From [Clostridium] scindens (lineage in GTDB: Bacteria > Bacillota > Clostridia > Lachnospirales > Lachnospiraceae), in assembly GCF_019597925.1 (NCBI RefSeq), contig NZ_CP080442.1, forward strand, positions 475,001-539,000: a stretch of DNA of 64,000 nt, given 5' to 3'. The position numbers and the translations under genes were made by a program. Below are positions 35,070 through 43,737 of the stretch, piece after piece. Positions within the stretch are counted from its first letter, which is position 1. Each line of letters begins with the position of its first letter. Under the pieces are notes generated by a model. That model ran no database searches and was not told the origin of the DNA. It saw only the letters and a program-made list of their open reading frames with translations.

Positions 35070-36815
35070 ATGACAAAAGAAGATGCTTTGGTGGTATACG
35101 AACTTAATTGCAGCCAGAAGGGACTTGAGGAATTTAAAGAAAAGATTAGTTCCGAGGCGGATAAAAAGAAGGAACTCCTATTAGAATATCCCACCGTGTA
35201 TTTGATGAATTGGGGGAAAAACAGGGAGTACGAAGTCTATGTGGGGGAAACTACCGATATCATCAGGCGCACTTTGGAACATTTATCCGGCGCGCGCAAT
35301 GGGCAGAATGACTGGCATGCGCTGCTTGGAAAGAATCAATCGAAGATGTTCGTGATCGGACACGATCACTTCAATAAATCACTTACCTTGGATATTGAGA
35401 GCAAGATGATGCTATACATGTCCAGCGTAGAACGGGTGAAAAAAGTCCATAACCGCCGTACGAATCAACAGAAAAAGTATTACACATGGATGGAATTGGA
35501 AGCCATATTTTCAAAGATATGGGAACGTCTGGGCCAATATAATCCAGAACTCTTTCCATTAGAAAGCGTGGTAAAAGAGGCCGCTATATTTAAGGCATCC
35601 CCGTTCCATAAACTGACAGACGAGCAGGAGCGGGCCAAGCAGGAAATCCTGGAGAAAGTCAGGCGGGCATTAAAGTCAGACGAGACCGGCCAGATTATTA
35701 TGATATCCGGAGAGGCAGGAACCGGGAAAACGGTTCTAAACAGCAATATCTTCTATGAACTGAATGCTAACTGCGGCGAGACACCGGGAGAGAGAATCGA
35801 AAGTTATCTGGTGGTCAATCATGATGAGCAGTTGACCGTGTATAAGCAGATTGCGGACAAATTGGATTTATGCCAGGAGAATAAAGAGATTGTCTGCAAG
35901 CCTACTGCATTTATCAACCATCATTCAGTTAATGAGCCGGTAGACGTGGTGCTGGTGGATGAGGCTCATCTGCTATGGACGCAGGGCAAGCAGTCTTACC
36001 GTGGGAAGAATCAGTTAAAAGATATCATGGAGCGGGCCAAAGTCGTCATCGTCATGTTTGATCAGAAGCAGATTCTGAGGACAGAGCAGTATTGGGAGAA
36101 TCAGATGATCGAAGAACTGGAGCGTCAGGCAAAGAAAAGGGATAACTATATCGTTCTTAAAAACCAGCTTCGTATGCAGGCAGATATCGAGACGATCGAG
36201 TGGATCCGGGATTTTGTGGACAGACAAGAGATCAGGCCAATCCCTCATGATACAAAGGGTTATGAAATCAACATATTCGATACGCCTGCGCAATTGCAGG
36301 AGGAGATCCAGAACCGTTCAGAGAATCCAGGTACAAGTCTTTCAAGGATCGTCGCCACCTTTGACTGGGAATATATTGACAAGAAGCCGCCTCATTACCA
36401 GAAATACTGGGAGGTCGCGATCGGGGGCTGGAAGATGCCGTGGAACAAGCAGATCAAGACGGACAGAAAAGCACAAAAGAGAAATAAGAAGTTGTCCTGG
36501 GCCGAGCAGGAGCATACCATTCATGAGGTAGGCTCAACCTATACGATACAGGGATTTGACCTAAATTATGTAGGCGTGATACTGGGGCCTTCTGTAAAAT
36601 ACAGGGATGGAAAGATTGTCTTTGATCCGTCCTGCAGCAAGAATAAAAAGGCAGTACAGAACAGGACGTTAAGTGATGGAACCAAGCAGAACTTCGCGCA
36701 GACGCTGCTTAGAAATGAGATCAACGTACTTTTAACCCGAGGCGTAAATGGACTCTATATTTATGCCCAGGATGAGGAACTTCGGGAGGCGTTAAAGCAT
36801 GCAAAGCGTCACTGA
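35070..36815 (+). CDS. GIY-YIG nuclease / DUF2075 superfamily 1 helicase-like protein
   Basis: A 581-aa two-domain protein. Residues ~40-130 look like a GIY-YIG nuclease fold (YPTVYLMNW, YEVYVGETTDIIRR, EHLSG). Residues ~180-581 are a DUF2075 ATPase with Walker A GEAGTGKT (214-221), Walker B VVLVDEAHLLW (293-303), the QLRM motif and a late STYTIQGFDLNYVGVI block. ATG 35070 has AAGGTGA upstream; ATGs at 34995 and 35016 are alternatives that would add up to 25 residues. Homologues are often found in defence settings. It heads a short cluster with MazG-like and methyltransferase genes. Confidence 0.75.
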   Translation: MTKEDALVVYELNCSQKGLEEFKEKISSEADKKKELLLEYPTVYLMNWGKNREYEVYVGETTDIIRRTLEHLSGARNGQNDWHALLGKNQSKMFVIGHDHFNKSLTLDIESKMMLYMSSVERVKKVHNRRTNQQKKYYTWMELEAIFSKIWERLGQYNPELFPLESVVKEAAIFKASPFHKLTDEQERAKQEILEKVRRALKSDETGQIIMISGEAGTGKTVLNSNIFYELNANCGETPGERIESYLVVNHDEQLTVYKQIADKLDLCQENKEIVCKPTAFINHHSVNEPVDVVLVDEAHLLWTQGKQSYRGKNQLKDIMERAKVVIVMFDQKQILRTEQYWENQMIEELERQAKKRDNYIVLKNQLRMQADIETIEWIRDFVDRQEIRPIPHDTKGYEINIFDTPAQLQEEIQNRSENPGTSLSRIVATFDWEYIDKKPPHYQKYWEVAIGGWKMPWNKQIKTDRKAQKRNKKLSWAEQEHTIHEVGSTYTIQGFDLNYVGVILGPSVKYRDGKIVFDPSCSKNKKAVQNRTLSDGTKQNFAQTLLRNEINVLLTRGVNGLYIYAQDEELREALKHAKRH

Positions 36816-36838
36816 CAGAGAATGAGAAAGCGGGGGAT

Positions 36839-37237
36839 ATGGAGATGTCAGAATTGCAGGAACTACAACATCTGGTAGAACGATTTTGTACAGACAGGGA
36901 TTGGGACCAGTTCCACAATCCCAAAGATCTGGCCGTCGGAATATCTACCGAGGCAAATGAATTGCTGGATATATTCCGGTTCAAGTCGGATGAGCAGATG
37001 AAGGCAATGATGTCGGATGACAAAAAGAGAGAACATATCGGGGAAGAACTGGGAGATATTTTCTTCTTTTTGCTGCGCTTCGCCCAGAGAAATGGGTTTG
37101 ATCTAAAGGATTGCCTGGAAGATAAGATCAGGAAAAATAATGAGAAATATCCGGTGGAATCTGTAAAAGGTAGCAATCTGAAGTATACGGAGAGAGTTGG
37201 AGATACGGATGAAAGAGATAAACTTCAATTACTATGA
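36839..37237 (+). CDS. MazG-like nucleotide pyrophosphohydrolase
   Basis: A 132-aa all-alpha NTP pyrophosphatase-type protein. The metal motif pairs are ISTEANELLDIF (ExxE-type, about residues 36-47) and EELGDIFFFLLRF (ExxD, about 69-81), the standard MazG/RS21-C6 pattern. The C-terminus KNNEKYPVESVKGSN also matches. It hydrolyses non-canonical or excess NTPs in characterised relatives. It overlaps the methyltransferase gene by 29 nt, so the two are coupled. Confidence 0.83.
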   Translation: MEMSELQELQHLVERFCTDRDWDQFHNPKDLAVGISTEANELLDIFRFKSDEQMKAMMSDDKKREHIGEELGDIFFFLLRFAQRNGFDLKDCLEDKIRKNNEKYPVESVKGSNLKYTERVGDTDERDKLQLL

Positions 37238-37802
37238 GGAGAACGCCTCAGAATTCTTTGAGTCTACGGTGACAGCGGACATGGTAGATCTATATACCTC
37301 ATTCTTATCCATGGTCAGTCCAGGAGGAAGGATATTGGATCTGGGGTGCGGCAGTGGACGGGACAGCAAATACTTCATAAGACAAGGATTCCAGGTAGAG
37401 GCAATGGATGGTTCTCCGGCCTTGTGCCGTCTGGCTTCTGAGTTTATTGGGCAGGAAGTATTCTGCGCCCAGATCGAAGAAATGGATTATCAGCAGGAGT
37501 TCGATGGAATCTGGGCTTGCGCTTCTCTGATCCATGCAGAGAAGAAAGAGATGCAGGGCGTGCTGGAGAAGGTCAAACAGGCCCTGAAAAAAAGAGGAGT
37601 CCTGTATGCATCCTTTAAGCAGGGACAAGGAGAAGGGATGAGAGGCGGCCGGTTCTTCAACTTTTATGATGAGAAGGAATTGCGATTTTTATTTAGCAGG
37701 ATCGATGGACTGGAACTGGTGCAGATCTTCAGGACGGAGGATGTAAGGCGGGATAAGAGCGGGGAGTTCTGGATGAATGTAATAGCAAAAAGATTATATT
37801 AG
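37209..37802 (+). CDS. Class I SAM-dependent methyltransferase
   Basis: A 197-aa Rossmann methyltransferase. Motif I is ILDLGCGSGRDSKYF near residues 40-54, an acidic position follows in VEAMDGS, and motif IV-like FDGIWACASLIH is near 97-108. ATG 37209 follows GGAG; TTG 37197 is the alternative. The substrate is unknown; the layout resembles small-molecule methylases such as tellurite-resistance TehB-like proteins. Confidence 0.8.
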   Translation: MKEINFNYYEENASEFFESTVTADMVDLYTSFLSMVSPGGRILDLGCGSGRDSKYFIRQGFQVEAMDGSPALCRLASEFIGQEVFCAQIEEMDYQQEFDGIWACASLIHAEKKEMQGVLEKVKQALKKRGVLYASFKQGQGEGMRGGRFFNFYDEKELRFLFSRIDGLELVQIFRTEDVRRDKSGEFWMNVIAKRLY

Positions 37803-37892
37803 GAACGTGTATACGTGACAGCCAAGCGCACAGGATATCATGCATCGCGCTTCTGCTTTGGCTATACTTGGCTTATGGAAAGGAGGAGAACG

Positions 37893-38765
37893 ATGGAGTG
37901 GATGAAAGGGCTGCAAAAAGCGATAGACTATATTGAAGAACACCTGGATGAGGAGATTGACTATACGGAGATTGCCAGGCAGGCATATTCCTCTAATTTT
38001 CATTTTCAGAGGGTATTTCATATTATCTGCGGATATTCCGTAGGGGAATATATCCGCAACCGGAGGCTGTCTGAGGCCGGGAATGACTTGGCCTGCGGGG
38101 ACTGCAAGGTAATTGATGCCGCATTAAAGTATGGCTATCAAAGTCCGGAAAGCTTCAGCCGCGCATTTACGAAGTTTCACGGAATTACGCCGCTACAGGC
38201 TAAGACCGGAAAAGGAAATCTCAAATCGTTTTCCAAGGTTTTCCTAAAACTAGTATTAGAAGGAGGAACAACGATGGATTACAGGATTGAGAAACAGGAA
38301 GCATTCAAGGTTATCGCAAAGAGGGCAAGATATGAAGGGGGAGGGGAGATTTCCCAGCAAAATATCCATGCTACATGGGAAAATTGCCAGAAAGACGGAA
38401 CCATCGGGAAGTTATGCAAGTATGTGAATACCGAGAGTATTTTCGGGAACTCGATTGTAGGAATCTGCTTTGACAATCCAAATGAAGGAGATTTTGATTA
38501 TGCTATAGGAACAGCGTACTCAGGCGGAGCCGTGGAAGAAGGGCTGACGGTGGAAGAGGTGCCAGCTAATACTTGGGTGGTATTCCCGTGTACAGGGGCT
38601 ATGCCGGAAGTATTCCAGAAGTTGTGGAAGAGAGTTTATACGGAATTCTTTCCAACCAGCAAATACCAGCCATCAGGCGGCATGTGCATAGAAGTATATC
38701 CAAGTAATGATGTATATTGCAATGATTTTGATTGCGAGATATGGTTGTCGGTTGTGGAAAAATAA
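37893..38765 (+). CDS. AraC-family regulator with GyrI-like effector domain
   Basis: A 290-aa regulator. Residues 5-105 hold a two-helix-turn-helix AraC domain (EIDYTEIARQAYSSNFHFQR and KVIDAALKYGYQSPESFSRA with FTKFHGITP). Residues ~130-290 form a GyrI/SHBP-type ligand domain (MDYRIEKQEAFKVIAKRARY; WLSVVEK at the end). Start at 37893 follows AGGAGGAGAA. Relatives such as Rob or BltR-like proteins respond to small lipophilic compounds. It is next to a TetR-MFS pair. Confidence 0.87.
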   Translation: MEWMKGLQKAIDYIEEHLDEEIDYTEIARQAYSSNFHFQRVFHIICGYSVGEYIRNRRLSEAGNDLACGDCKVIDAALKYGYQSPESFSRAFTKFHGITPLQAKTGKGNLKSFSKVFLKLVLEGGTTMDYRIEKQEAFKVIAKRARYEGGGEISQQNIHATWENCQKDGTIGKLCKYVNTESIFGNSIVGICFDNPNEGDFDYAIGTAYSGGAVEEGLTVEEVPANTWVVFPCTGAMPEVFQKLWKRVYTEFFPTSKYQPSGGMCIEVYPSNDVYCNDFDCEIWLSVVEK

Positions 38766-38779
38766 TTAAAAAGCGCCCA

Positions 38780-38827
38780 TTGACGAGAATATCATTCTAT
38801 GCTATTGTAAACATACAGTGTGTATGT
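38780..38827 (+). promoter_or_regulatory. TetR gene promoter with overlapping operator
   Basis: TTGACG at 38780-38785 and a TATTGT at 38804-38809 (18-bp spacer) form a plausible promoter. The dyad ACATACAGTGTGTATGT at 38811-38827 sits over the start site. A related dyad precedes the MFS gene, which suggests that the TetR protein controls both. Confidence 0.55.
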
Positions 38828-38842
38828 AAAAGAGGTGAGGAT

Positions 38843-39481
38843 ATGCCGAGAAATAAATATCCTGAAGAAACGGTAGAAAAGATATTGGATGTCTCGTTGA
38901 AACTGTTTTTGGAAAAAGGCTATGAGAATACAACCGTCCTTGATATTGTGGATCATCTGGGAGGATTGACAAGAGGGGCGTTCTATCATCATTTCAAATC
39001 GAAGGAAGAAGTGATGAGCGTGCTGTCGGAGCGGCTGTTCTATGAAAATAATCCCTTTGAAAAGGTGAAGCGGAATCAGGATTTGAATGGTCTGCAGAAA
39101 CTGAAAAAGATCATTGAAGACTCTATGGAAGATACCGCTTACCGGAAGATAAGCATAGAAAGTATTCCCCTGCTGGATAATCCCAAGTTTCTCGCGGAGC
39201 AGATCGAAAGCAACCGGGACATAGTCATGCCTGCATTCCAGGAATTGATTGAAGAAGGGATTCAGGATGGCTCCATTCATACAGATTATCCGAAGCAGAC
39301 GGCGGAGATTTTGACATTTCTGGTTAACTTCTGGATGATACCAAGCGTATTTCCTTATGAAGAAGAGGAAGGAATTCTGCGGATTAAGCTGCTGCGGCAG
39401 GTTACGGACAGCATGGGAATACCGATTATTGACGATGAGTTGATGGAGCAGATGGAAAAGGTGCTGAGTGATTCAAAATAA
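38843..39481 (+). CDS. TetR-family transcriptional regulator
   Basis: A 212-aa protein with an N-terminal TetR HTH (VEKILDVSLKLFLEKGYENT, then GLTRGAFYHHFKSKEEVM) and a helical ligand domain. Start 38843 follows AGAGGTGAGGAT. It is followed by an MFS exporter gene with a similar operator upstream, the usual arrangement for a repressor that senses the exporter's substrate. Confidence 0.88.
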   Translation: MPRNKYPEETVEKILDVSLKLFLEKGYENTTVLDIVDHLGGLTRGAFYHHFKSKEEVMSVLSERLFYENNPFEKVKRNQDLNGLQKLKKIIEDSMEDTAYRKISIESIPLLDNPKFLAEQIESNRDIVMPAFQELIEEGIQDGSIHTDYPKQTAEILTFLVNFWMIPSVFPYEEEEGILRIKLLRQVTDSMGIPIIDDELMEQMEKVLSDSK

Positions 39482-39483
39482 AG

Positions 39484-39536
39484 TTGCCTGAAAGGGCAAT
39501 TTTATTTTACACATATACATACATGCTGAATGTATA
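39484..39536 (+). promoter_or_regulatory. Short terminator and putative TetR operator before the MFS gene
   Basis: TTGCC...GGCAA (39484-39500) followed by T-rich sequence forms a weak terminator. Just after it, TACATACATGCTGAATGTATA (about 39516-39536) shows a dyad close to the one at 38811-38827 (shared ACATACA and TGTAT halves). Confidence 0.45.
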
Positions 39537-39551
39537 AAAAGGAGAGAATGA

Positions 39552-40832
39552 ATGAAAAAAGAAAAATTATTTACCAGAAACTTTATTTTCCTGATCCTGG
39601 GACAGATTAATTCCTTATTTGCCAATACGATATTGAGGTTTGTACTGTCTATGTACATCTTGGAGTTAACTGGCTCCGCATCAATTTTCGCCGGTCTTTT
39701 GGCAGTATCTATGATCCCTACGATTCTGCTATCGCCCTTTGGCGGAATACTGGCAGACAGGGCAAATAGGAGGAATATCATGGTGGGCCTGGACTTTCTG
39801 TCGTGTATTACGGCTTTTGTAACGGTACTTTTGATCAACGAGTCCAACGCTGTCGTAATGGCTGGCTGTGTTCTAACGGTCTTGTCTATTCTGGGAGCGT
39901 TTGAATCGCCGACCGTCCAGGCCGTGGTGCCTCAGATGCAGGAAGGAGACAATATTATACGGGCAAATGCGGCTGTCAACCAGGTGGCTGCGCTTGCGGG
40001 GCTGATCGCGCCATTTCTTGGCAGCGCTCTTTATACGATCTTTGGTCTCAGGCCTGTGCTGGCTGTCAGCGTAGGATTCTTTTTCCTTACGGCAGTATTA
40101 GAAGTATTTATCCGACTGCCCTACCATCGGGAGGAAACAAACCAAAAGTGGACGGCAGTAATAAAGGAAGACTTCCAAGTGAGTATCCGCTTTATCACGA
40201 AAGATAAGCCCGAAATATTACGGATGCTTCTGGCCGTATCCGTAGTCGGTTTCTTTATAATGGGGACGATCAATGTAGGGCTTCCCTATATCGTCAGGAC
40301 AGTCCTGGGCCTGGGAGCGGAACATGTAGGAATCGCGGAAAGCGTATGCGGCGCAATGGCAATACTGGGGAGCATTATTGTAGGAGTTGGAGTAAAGCAT
40401 ATGAAAGCGGCACAGATGTACAAATACCTGTTTGCCGTGGGAGCCTTCATGATTCCCATGGGGCTGGCATTCCTGGCTGACAATGTACGATTGATCTATC
40501 TGATTGTTCTGGCATCGGTTGCCGGAGTCCAGATTCTGGTAAGTATCTTTTCAATCTATAGCCTGTCGCTGATCCAGCAGCAGACGCCAAATGAACTGCT
40601 GGGAAAGGTTATGGCTTATATTGCGACGATAACATTATGCGCGCAGCCGCTGGGACAGATGATGTATGGAATCCTGTTTGACACATTTTCCGGCAATATC
40701 ATATGGATCATGATTGGATCGGCAGCGTGTATTATGCTGATCAGCCTTATGGCCCGAAACGCATTTTTATACTATGGGTATAATGACAAATGCCAGGAGG
40801 CGTGTTATAGTAAGGATATCATCGAAAGATAG
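39552..40832 (+). CDS. MFS transporter, MdfA/TetV-like exporter group
   Basis: A 426-aa membrane protein with 12 hydrophobic segments. The MFS loop 2-3 motif appears as GGILADRANRRNIM near residues 62-75. The first helix follows FTRNFIFLILGQINSLFANT, a start typical of the DHA3 drug-export group in Firmicutes. It probably exports a toxic compound under control of the adjacent TetR protein. The specific drug cannot be inferred. Confidence 0.85.
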   Translation: MKKEKLFTRNFIFLILGQINSLFANTILRFVLSMYILELTGSASIFAGLLAVSMIPTILLSPFGGILADRANRRNIMVGLDFLSCITAFVTVLLINESNAVVMAGCVLTVLSILGAFESPTVQAVVPQMQEGDNIIRANAAVNQVAALAGLIAPFLGSALYTIFGLRPVLAVSVGFFFLTAVLEVFIRLPYHREETNQKWTAVIKEDFQVSIRFITKDKPEILRMLLAVSVVGFFIMGTINVGLPYIVRTVLGLGAEHVGIAESVCGAMAILGSIIVGVGVKHMKAAQMYKYLFAVGAFMIPMGLAFLADNVRLIYLIVLASVAGVQILVSIFSIYSLSLIQQQTPNELLGKVMAYIATITLCAQPLGQMMYGILFDTFSGNIIWIMIGSAACIMLISLMARNAFLYYGYNDKCQEACYSKDIIER

Positions 40833-40879
40833 AAGAGTGGAGGCTTGGAAACACAGGCAATCCGGGAAAGGAAAAGAAA

Positions 40880-41014
40880 ATGGCGAACATTACGATTTTA
40901 GCGGATCTTCAACTTAACAGTGAACGCATGGATGCTCTGGAGGAAAGACAGAGTCTCTTTGTAGTGCATTCCGGTAAGATGACAGAGTCCAGGAAGACTG
41001 TAAGTTTGCCATGA
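40880..41014 (+). CDS. Possible 44-residue small protein
   Basis: An ATG at 40880 with a purine-rich stretch (GGGAAAGGAAAAG) upstream opens a 44-aa frame starting MANITILADLQLNSERMD and ending at TGA 41012-41014. A clear terminator follows 18 nt later. The product is hydrophilic with no recognised domain. It could equally be the 5' part of a short transcript without coding function. Conservation in relatives would decide. Confidence 0.35.
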   Translation: MANITILADLQLNSERMDALEERQSLFVVHSGKMTESRKTVSLP

Positions 41015-41032
41015 TGGCATATCGCATTCTGG

Positions 41033-41067
41033 TACCGCTTATCTTATACGGATAGGCGGTATTTTTT
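41033..41067 (+). terminator. Intrinsic terminator upstream of the RtcB gene
   Basis: TACCGCTTATC (41033-41043) pairs with GATAGGCGGTA (41051-41061), with one G-T/bulge, followed by TTTTTT. Confidence 0.75.
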
Positions 41068-41152
41068 ATGCCATAGGAGATTGATTTTCCTATAGGAAGG
41101 ATTCTTTTCATTTGGGGAAATATAGCATGGGAAAATGTAGGAGGTGTTGAAA

Positions 41153-42355
41153 ATGTTTGAGATCAAAGGGAAGGTAAATACAGCCATTTGCTATGCAAAG
41201 GTGGTTGAGGATGAAGCGATAGAGCAGATTCGCCGCATGTGCGATTATGAATTTGCAAAAGGAAGCCAGATACGGATTATGCCGGATGTTCATGCAGGAA
41301 AGGGATGTACCATAGGGACGACCATGACGATAGTTGATAAGGCGGTTCCGAATGTGGTAGGAGTGGATATTGGCTGCGGAATGTATACGGTGAAATTAAG
41401 GGATAATGAGATCGATATGAAGAAGCTTGACGCAGCGGCTCATGATATTCCTTCGGGCATGAACGTGTGGGAAGGGAGAAGGGCGCATTTTGACCTGGAG
41501 AGGCTCCGGTGTTACCGGAATCTCAGGGATACCAAAAGGCTGCAGCGAAGCCTGGGTACCTTGGGAGGCGGAAATCACTTTATAGAAGTGGACCAGGCAG
41601 CGGATGGAACCAAGTATCTTGTCATTCACACCGGCAGCCGGAATCTTGGAAAGCAGGTGGCAGAATATTACCAGCAGCTGGCAGTAGACCTGCACAAGGG
41701 AAAAGAGGAATATTTTCAAAAGAAAGACGCCTTAATTGCAGAGTACAAGGCAGCGGGAAGAAGAAAAGAGATCCAGGCGGCATTGAAAGAACTTCACTGG
41801 GCTAACCACGAATTGTTGATACCGGAAGATCTTTGCTATCTGTATGGAAGATATTTCGAAGACTATCTGGAAGATGTCCGTATCTGCCAGGAGTTTGCCC
41901 GGAATAACCGGGAACTGATCGCGGAAATTCTTCTGGAAAAAACAGGCCTGCAGGCAAAAGAGACGTTCCACACCGTGCACAACTATATTGACGTGGAGGA
42001 AATGATTCTAAGAAAAGGCGCTATTGCGGCGCATAAGGGGGAGAAGGTGCTGATCCCCATTAATATGCATGATGGTAGCGTGCTCGCTGTGGGAAAAGGC
42101 AACCCGCAGTGGAACTATTCCGCACCCCATGGGGCAGGACGGGTCATGTCCAGGCGGACGGCAAAGGAAAAATTGTGTATGGCGCAGTATCAGGAGATGA
42201 TGAAAGGAATCTATACGACGTCTGTAAACGAGTCGACTTTGGATGAGGCACCCATGGCATACAAATCTTTGGGAGACATCATAGACGTGATTCAGGAATC
42301 CGTGGATGTGATAGAAATATTAAAACCAATCTATAATTTTAAGGCTTCTGACTAG
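41153..42355 (+). CDS. rtcB: RtcB-family RNA ligase
   Basis: A 400-aa RtcB protein. Metal-binding and guanylylation motifs are in order: MPDVHAGKGCTIG (near 44-56), VGVDIGCGMYTV (near 68-79), GTLGGGNHFIE (near 137-147), HTGSRNLG (near 162), and SAPHGAGRVMSRR (near 325-337, catalytic His). The ATG 41153 follows GGAGGTGTTGAAA; TTG 41144 is too close. RtcB joins 2',3'-cyclic phosphate and 5'-OH RNA ends, and in bacteria it is thought to repair cleaved RNAs. The short ~400-aa form is common in Firmicutes. Confidence 0.92.
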   Translation: MFEIKGKVNTAICYAKVVEDEAIEQIRRMCDYEFAKGSQIRIMPDVHAGKGCTIGTTMTIVDKAVPNVVGVDIGCGMYTVKLRDNEIDMKKLDAAAHDIPSGMNVWEGRRAHFDLERLRCYRNLRDTKRLQRSLGTLGGGNHFIEVDQAADGTKYLVIHTGSRNLGKQVAEYYQQLAVDLHKGKEEYFQKKDALIAEYKAAGRRKEIQAALKELHWANHELLIPEDLCYLYGRYFEDYLEDVRICQEFARNNRELIAEILLEKTGLQAKETFHTVHNYIDVEEMILRKGAIAAHKGEKVLIPINMHDGSVLAVGKGNPQWNYSAPHGAGRVMSRRTAKEKLCMAQYQEMMKGIYTTSVNESTLDEAPMAYKSLGDIIDVIQESVDVIEILKPIYNFKASD

Positions 42356-42411
42356 AGCACGGCTAAAGCAGTGACTGTTCTGGCTGGAAGCCGGAACAGG
42401 AGGAAAATAAA

Positions 42412-42666
42412 ATGATAACGATGCCTGTCATAGACATGGCAAAAACAGGACAGAACATTAGGAACTTAAGGATATCGAAAGGCCTGACGGTAAAAGACTT
42501 GCAGCGGCTCTTCGGCTTCGAGACGCCACAGGCAATCTACAAGTGGCAGTACGGGAAGGCATTGCCGTCAATTGATAATTTGGTGGCGCTGGCAGCGGTG
42601 CTGCAGGTTTCGATTGACGATATCCTGATTGTGCAAAATGAGATGTATGACTGCAAAGGGGCGTGA
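42412..42666 (+). CDS. Small XRE-family helix-turn-helix regulator
   Basis: An 84-aa protein with a Cro/CI HTH over most of its length: TGQNIRNLRISKGLTVKDLQ, then the recognition helix PQAIYKWQYGKALPSIDNLV, then VLQVSIDDILI. AGGAGGAAAATAAA precedes the ATG. It lies between RtcB and a tRNA-Glu gene. It may regulate RtcB or act alone; no evidence decides. Confidence 0.83.
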   Translation: MITMPVIDMAKTGQNIRNLRISKGLTVKDLQRLFGFETPQAIYKWQYGKALPSIDNLVALAAVLQVSIDDILIVQNEMYDCKGA

Positions 42667-42726
42667 AGGCGCTCCTCTGCTCTAGAATTGATTGAGTGAA
42701 AGCCGGGCAGCAGGCCCGGCGGATGA

Positions 42727-42800
42727 GGCCCCATAGTCAAGTGGCTTAAGACACTGCCCTTTCACGGCAGGAGCGGCGGGTTCGAATCCCCCTGGGGTCG
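42727..42800 (+). tRNA. tRNA-Glu (anticodon UUC)
   Basis: Acceptor stem GGCCCCA (42727-42733) pairs with TGGGGTC (42793-42799, one G-T), anticodon stem CTGCC/GGCAG encloses CTTTCAC with anticodon TTC, and the D arm GTC/GAC is present. The T loop is TTCGAAT. The T stem GCGGG/CCCCC carries one C-C mismatch (42777 against 42791), which is odd for a functional tRNA. CCA is not encoded. Confidence 0.88.
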
Positions 42801-42867
42801 TTTGTTAAATGGCATTGGATTTGAGCGGTAAGAAGATGTATGATTAAGTTAAGAATTATTTCGTATC

Positions 42868-43737
42868 TTGAAAATCGTTATTAATATAAAAAGAAAGGCT
42901 TGGCTGAAGGAAGTGAAAAATGTCAAAGAGATAAGGAAAGGGTTTGAAAATGCCATAGATTTTCTAATGTTCAGTTATTTTGGAATATCGTTAGAGGATG
43001 GCGAAGATAGAGAGCAGATTCTTGATGTCGCGGTAAAGAGAGCGTATAGTGATGCAACGCAGCAAGCCTCTTATAATGCTATGTTGAAAGGGGAAAATAA
43101 GAATGCATCAAAAGAAATAAAGGATAAGGCAATACAAAGATTGAAAGAAGCAGTAGATGAATTGCTAAGCAATAAAGTTCTGGCAGAATCATATAGCGCA
43201 TGGCATCAAAAGATGTGTAAAGAGATATGCATGCTTTATGAAGGAGTCATATTTATAAACAAAAAAGGGAATAAAGAGAAGGCATTTTCATATGGAAATG
43301 CACAGAAATGGGTCAATATGACAATGAAGTATATCTATATCTTGCATGCTGTCTATAAAGAGAAAGCCGCTAAGTGTGATTTTTGCAATACATATGGAGA
43401 TCAGATAGATACTTTGATGTGCGATCTTGATGTTCCGGTTGATAGTTATATTCTAAAAAGCGCCTCTAAAAAATATAAAGATTGTGAAAAGGCTTATGGG
43501 TTTGACATGGAAATTCCCAATAGAAAAATGATTGTGCGAAATGGAAAAGAAGTAGAACTGCCTGCCAAGGGGCCATATTCTGATGAGAAGACCAAGCCGT
43601 GGAGTAAATGGTCGGAAGAAGAATATGATGATTTCCAAAAAGAATTAAAAAAGGGGATAAAAGATAAATTTCCAGGAACGTTTCCGATAGAGTGGGAAGG
43701 ATCAGCCTGGATCGAAATAGCGAAAAAGCGGAAATAA
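42868..43737 (+). CDS. Unknown protein between tRNA-Glu and CRISPR array 1
   Basis: A ~289-aa hydrophilic, Lys/Glu-rich protein. No known domain is recognised. Features seen are a CDFCNTYGDQIDTLMCD stretch with three Cys near residues 172-188, and a C-terminal Trp-rich part (KPWSKWSEEEYDDFQKEL then IEWEGSAWIEI). The start is uncertain: TTG 42868 is the first candidate, GTG 42913 another, and neither has a good ribosome site. AT-rich codon use resembles the CRISPR region. It abuts the array 1 leader. It could be CRISPR-associated cargo or an unrelated island gene. Confidence 0.5.
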   Translation: MKIVINIKRKAWLKEVKNVKEIRKGFENAIDFLMFSYFGISLEDGEDREQILDVAVKRAYSDATQQASYNAMLKGENKNASKEIKDKAIQRLKEAVDELLSNKVLAESYSAWHQKMCKEICMLYEGVIFINKKGNKEKAFSYGNAQKWVNMTMKYIYILHAVYKEKAAKCDFCNTYGDQIDTLMCDLDVPVDSYILKSASKKYKDCEKAYGFDMEIPNRKMIVRNGKEVELPAKGPYSDEKTKPWSKWSEEEYDDFQKELKKGIKDKFPGTFPIEWEGSAWIEIAKKRK

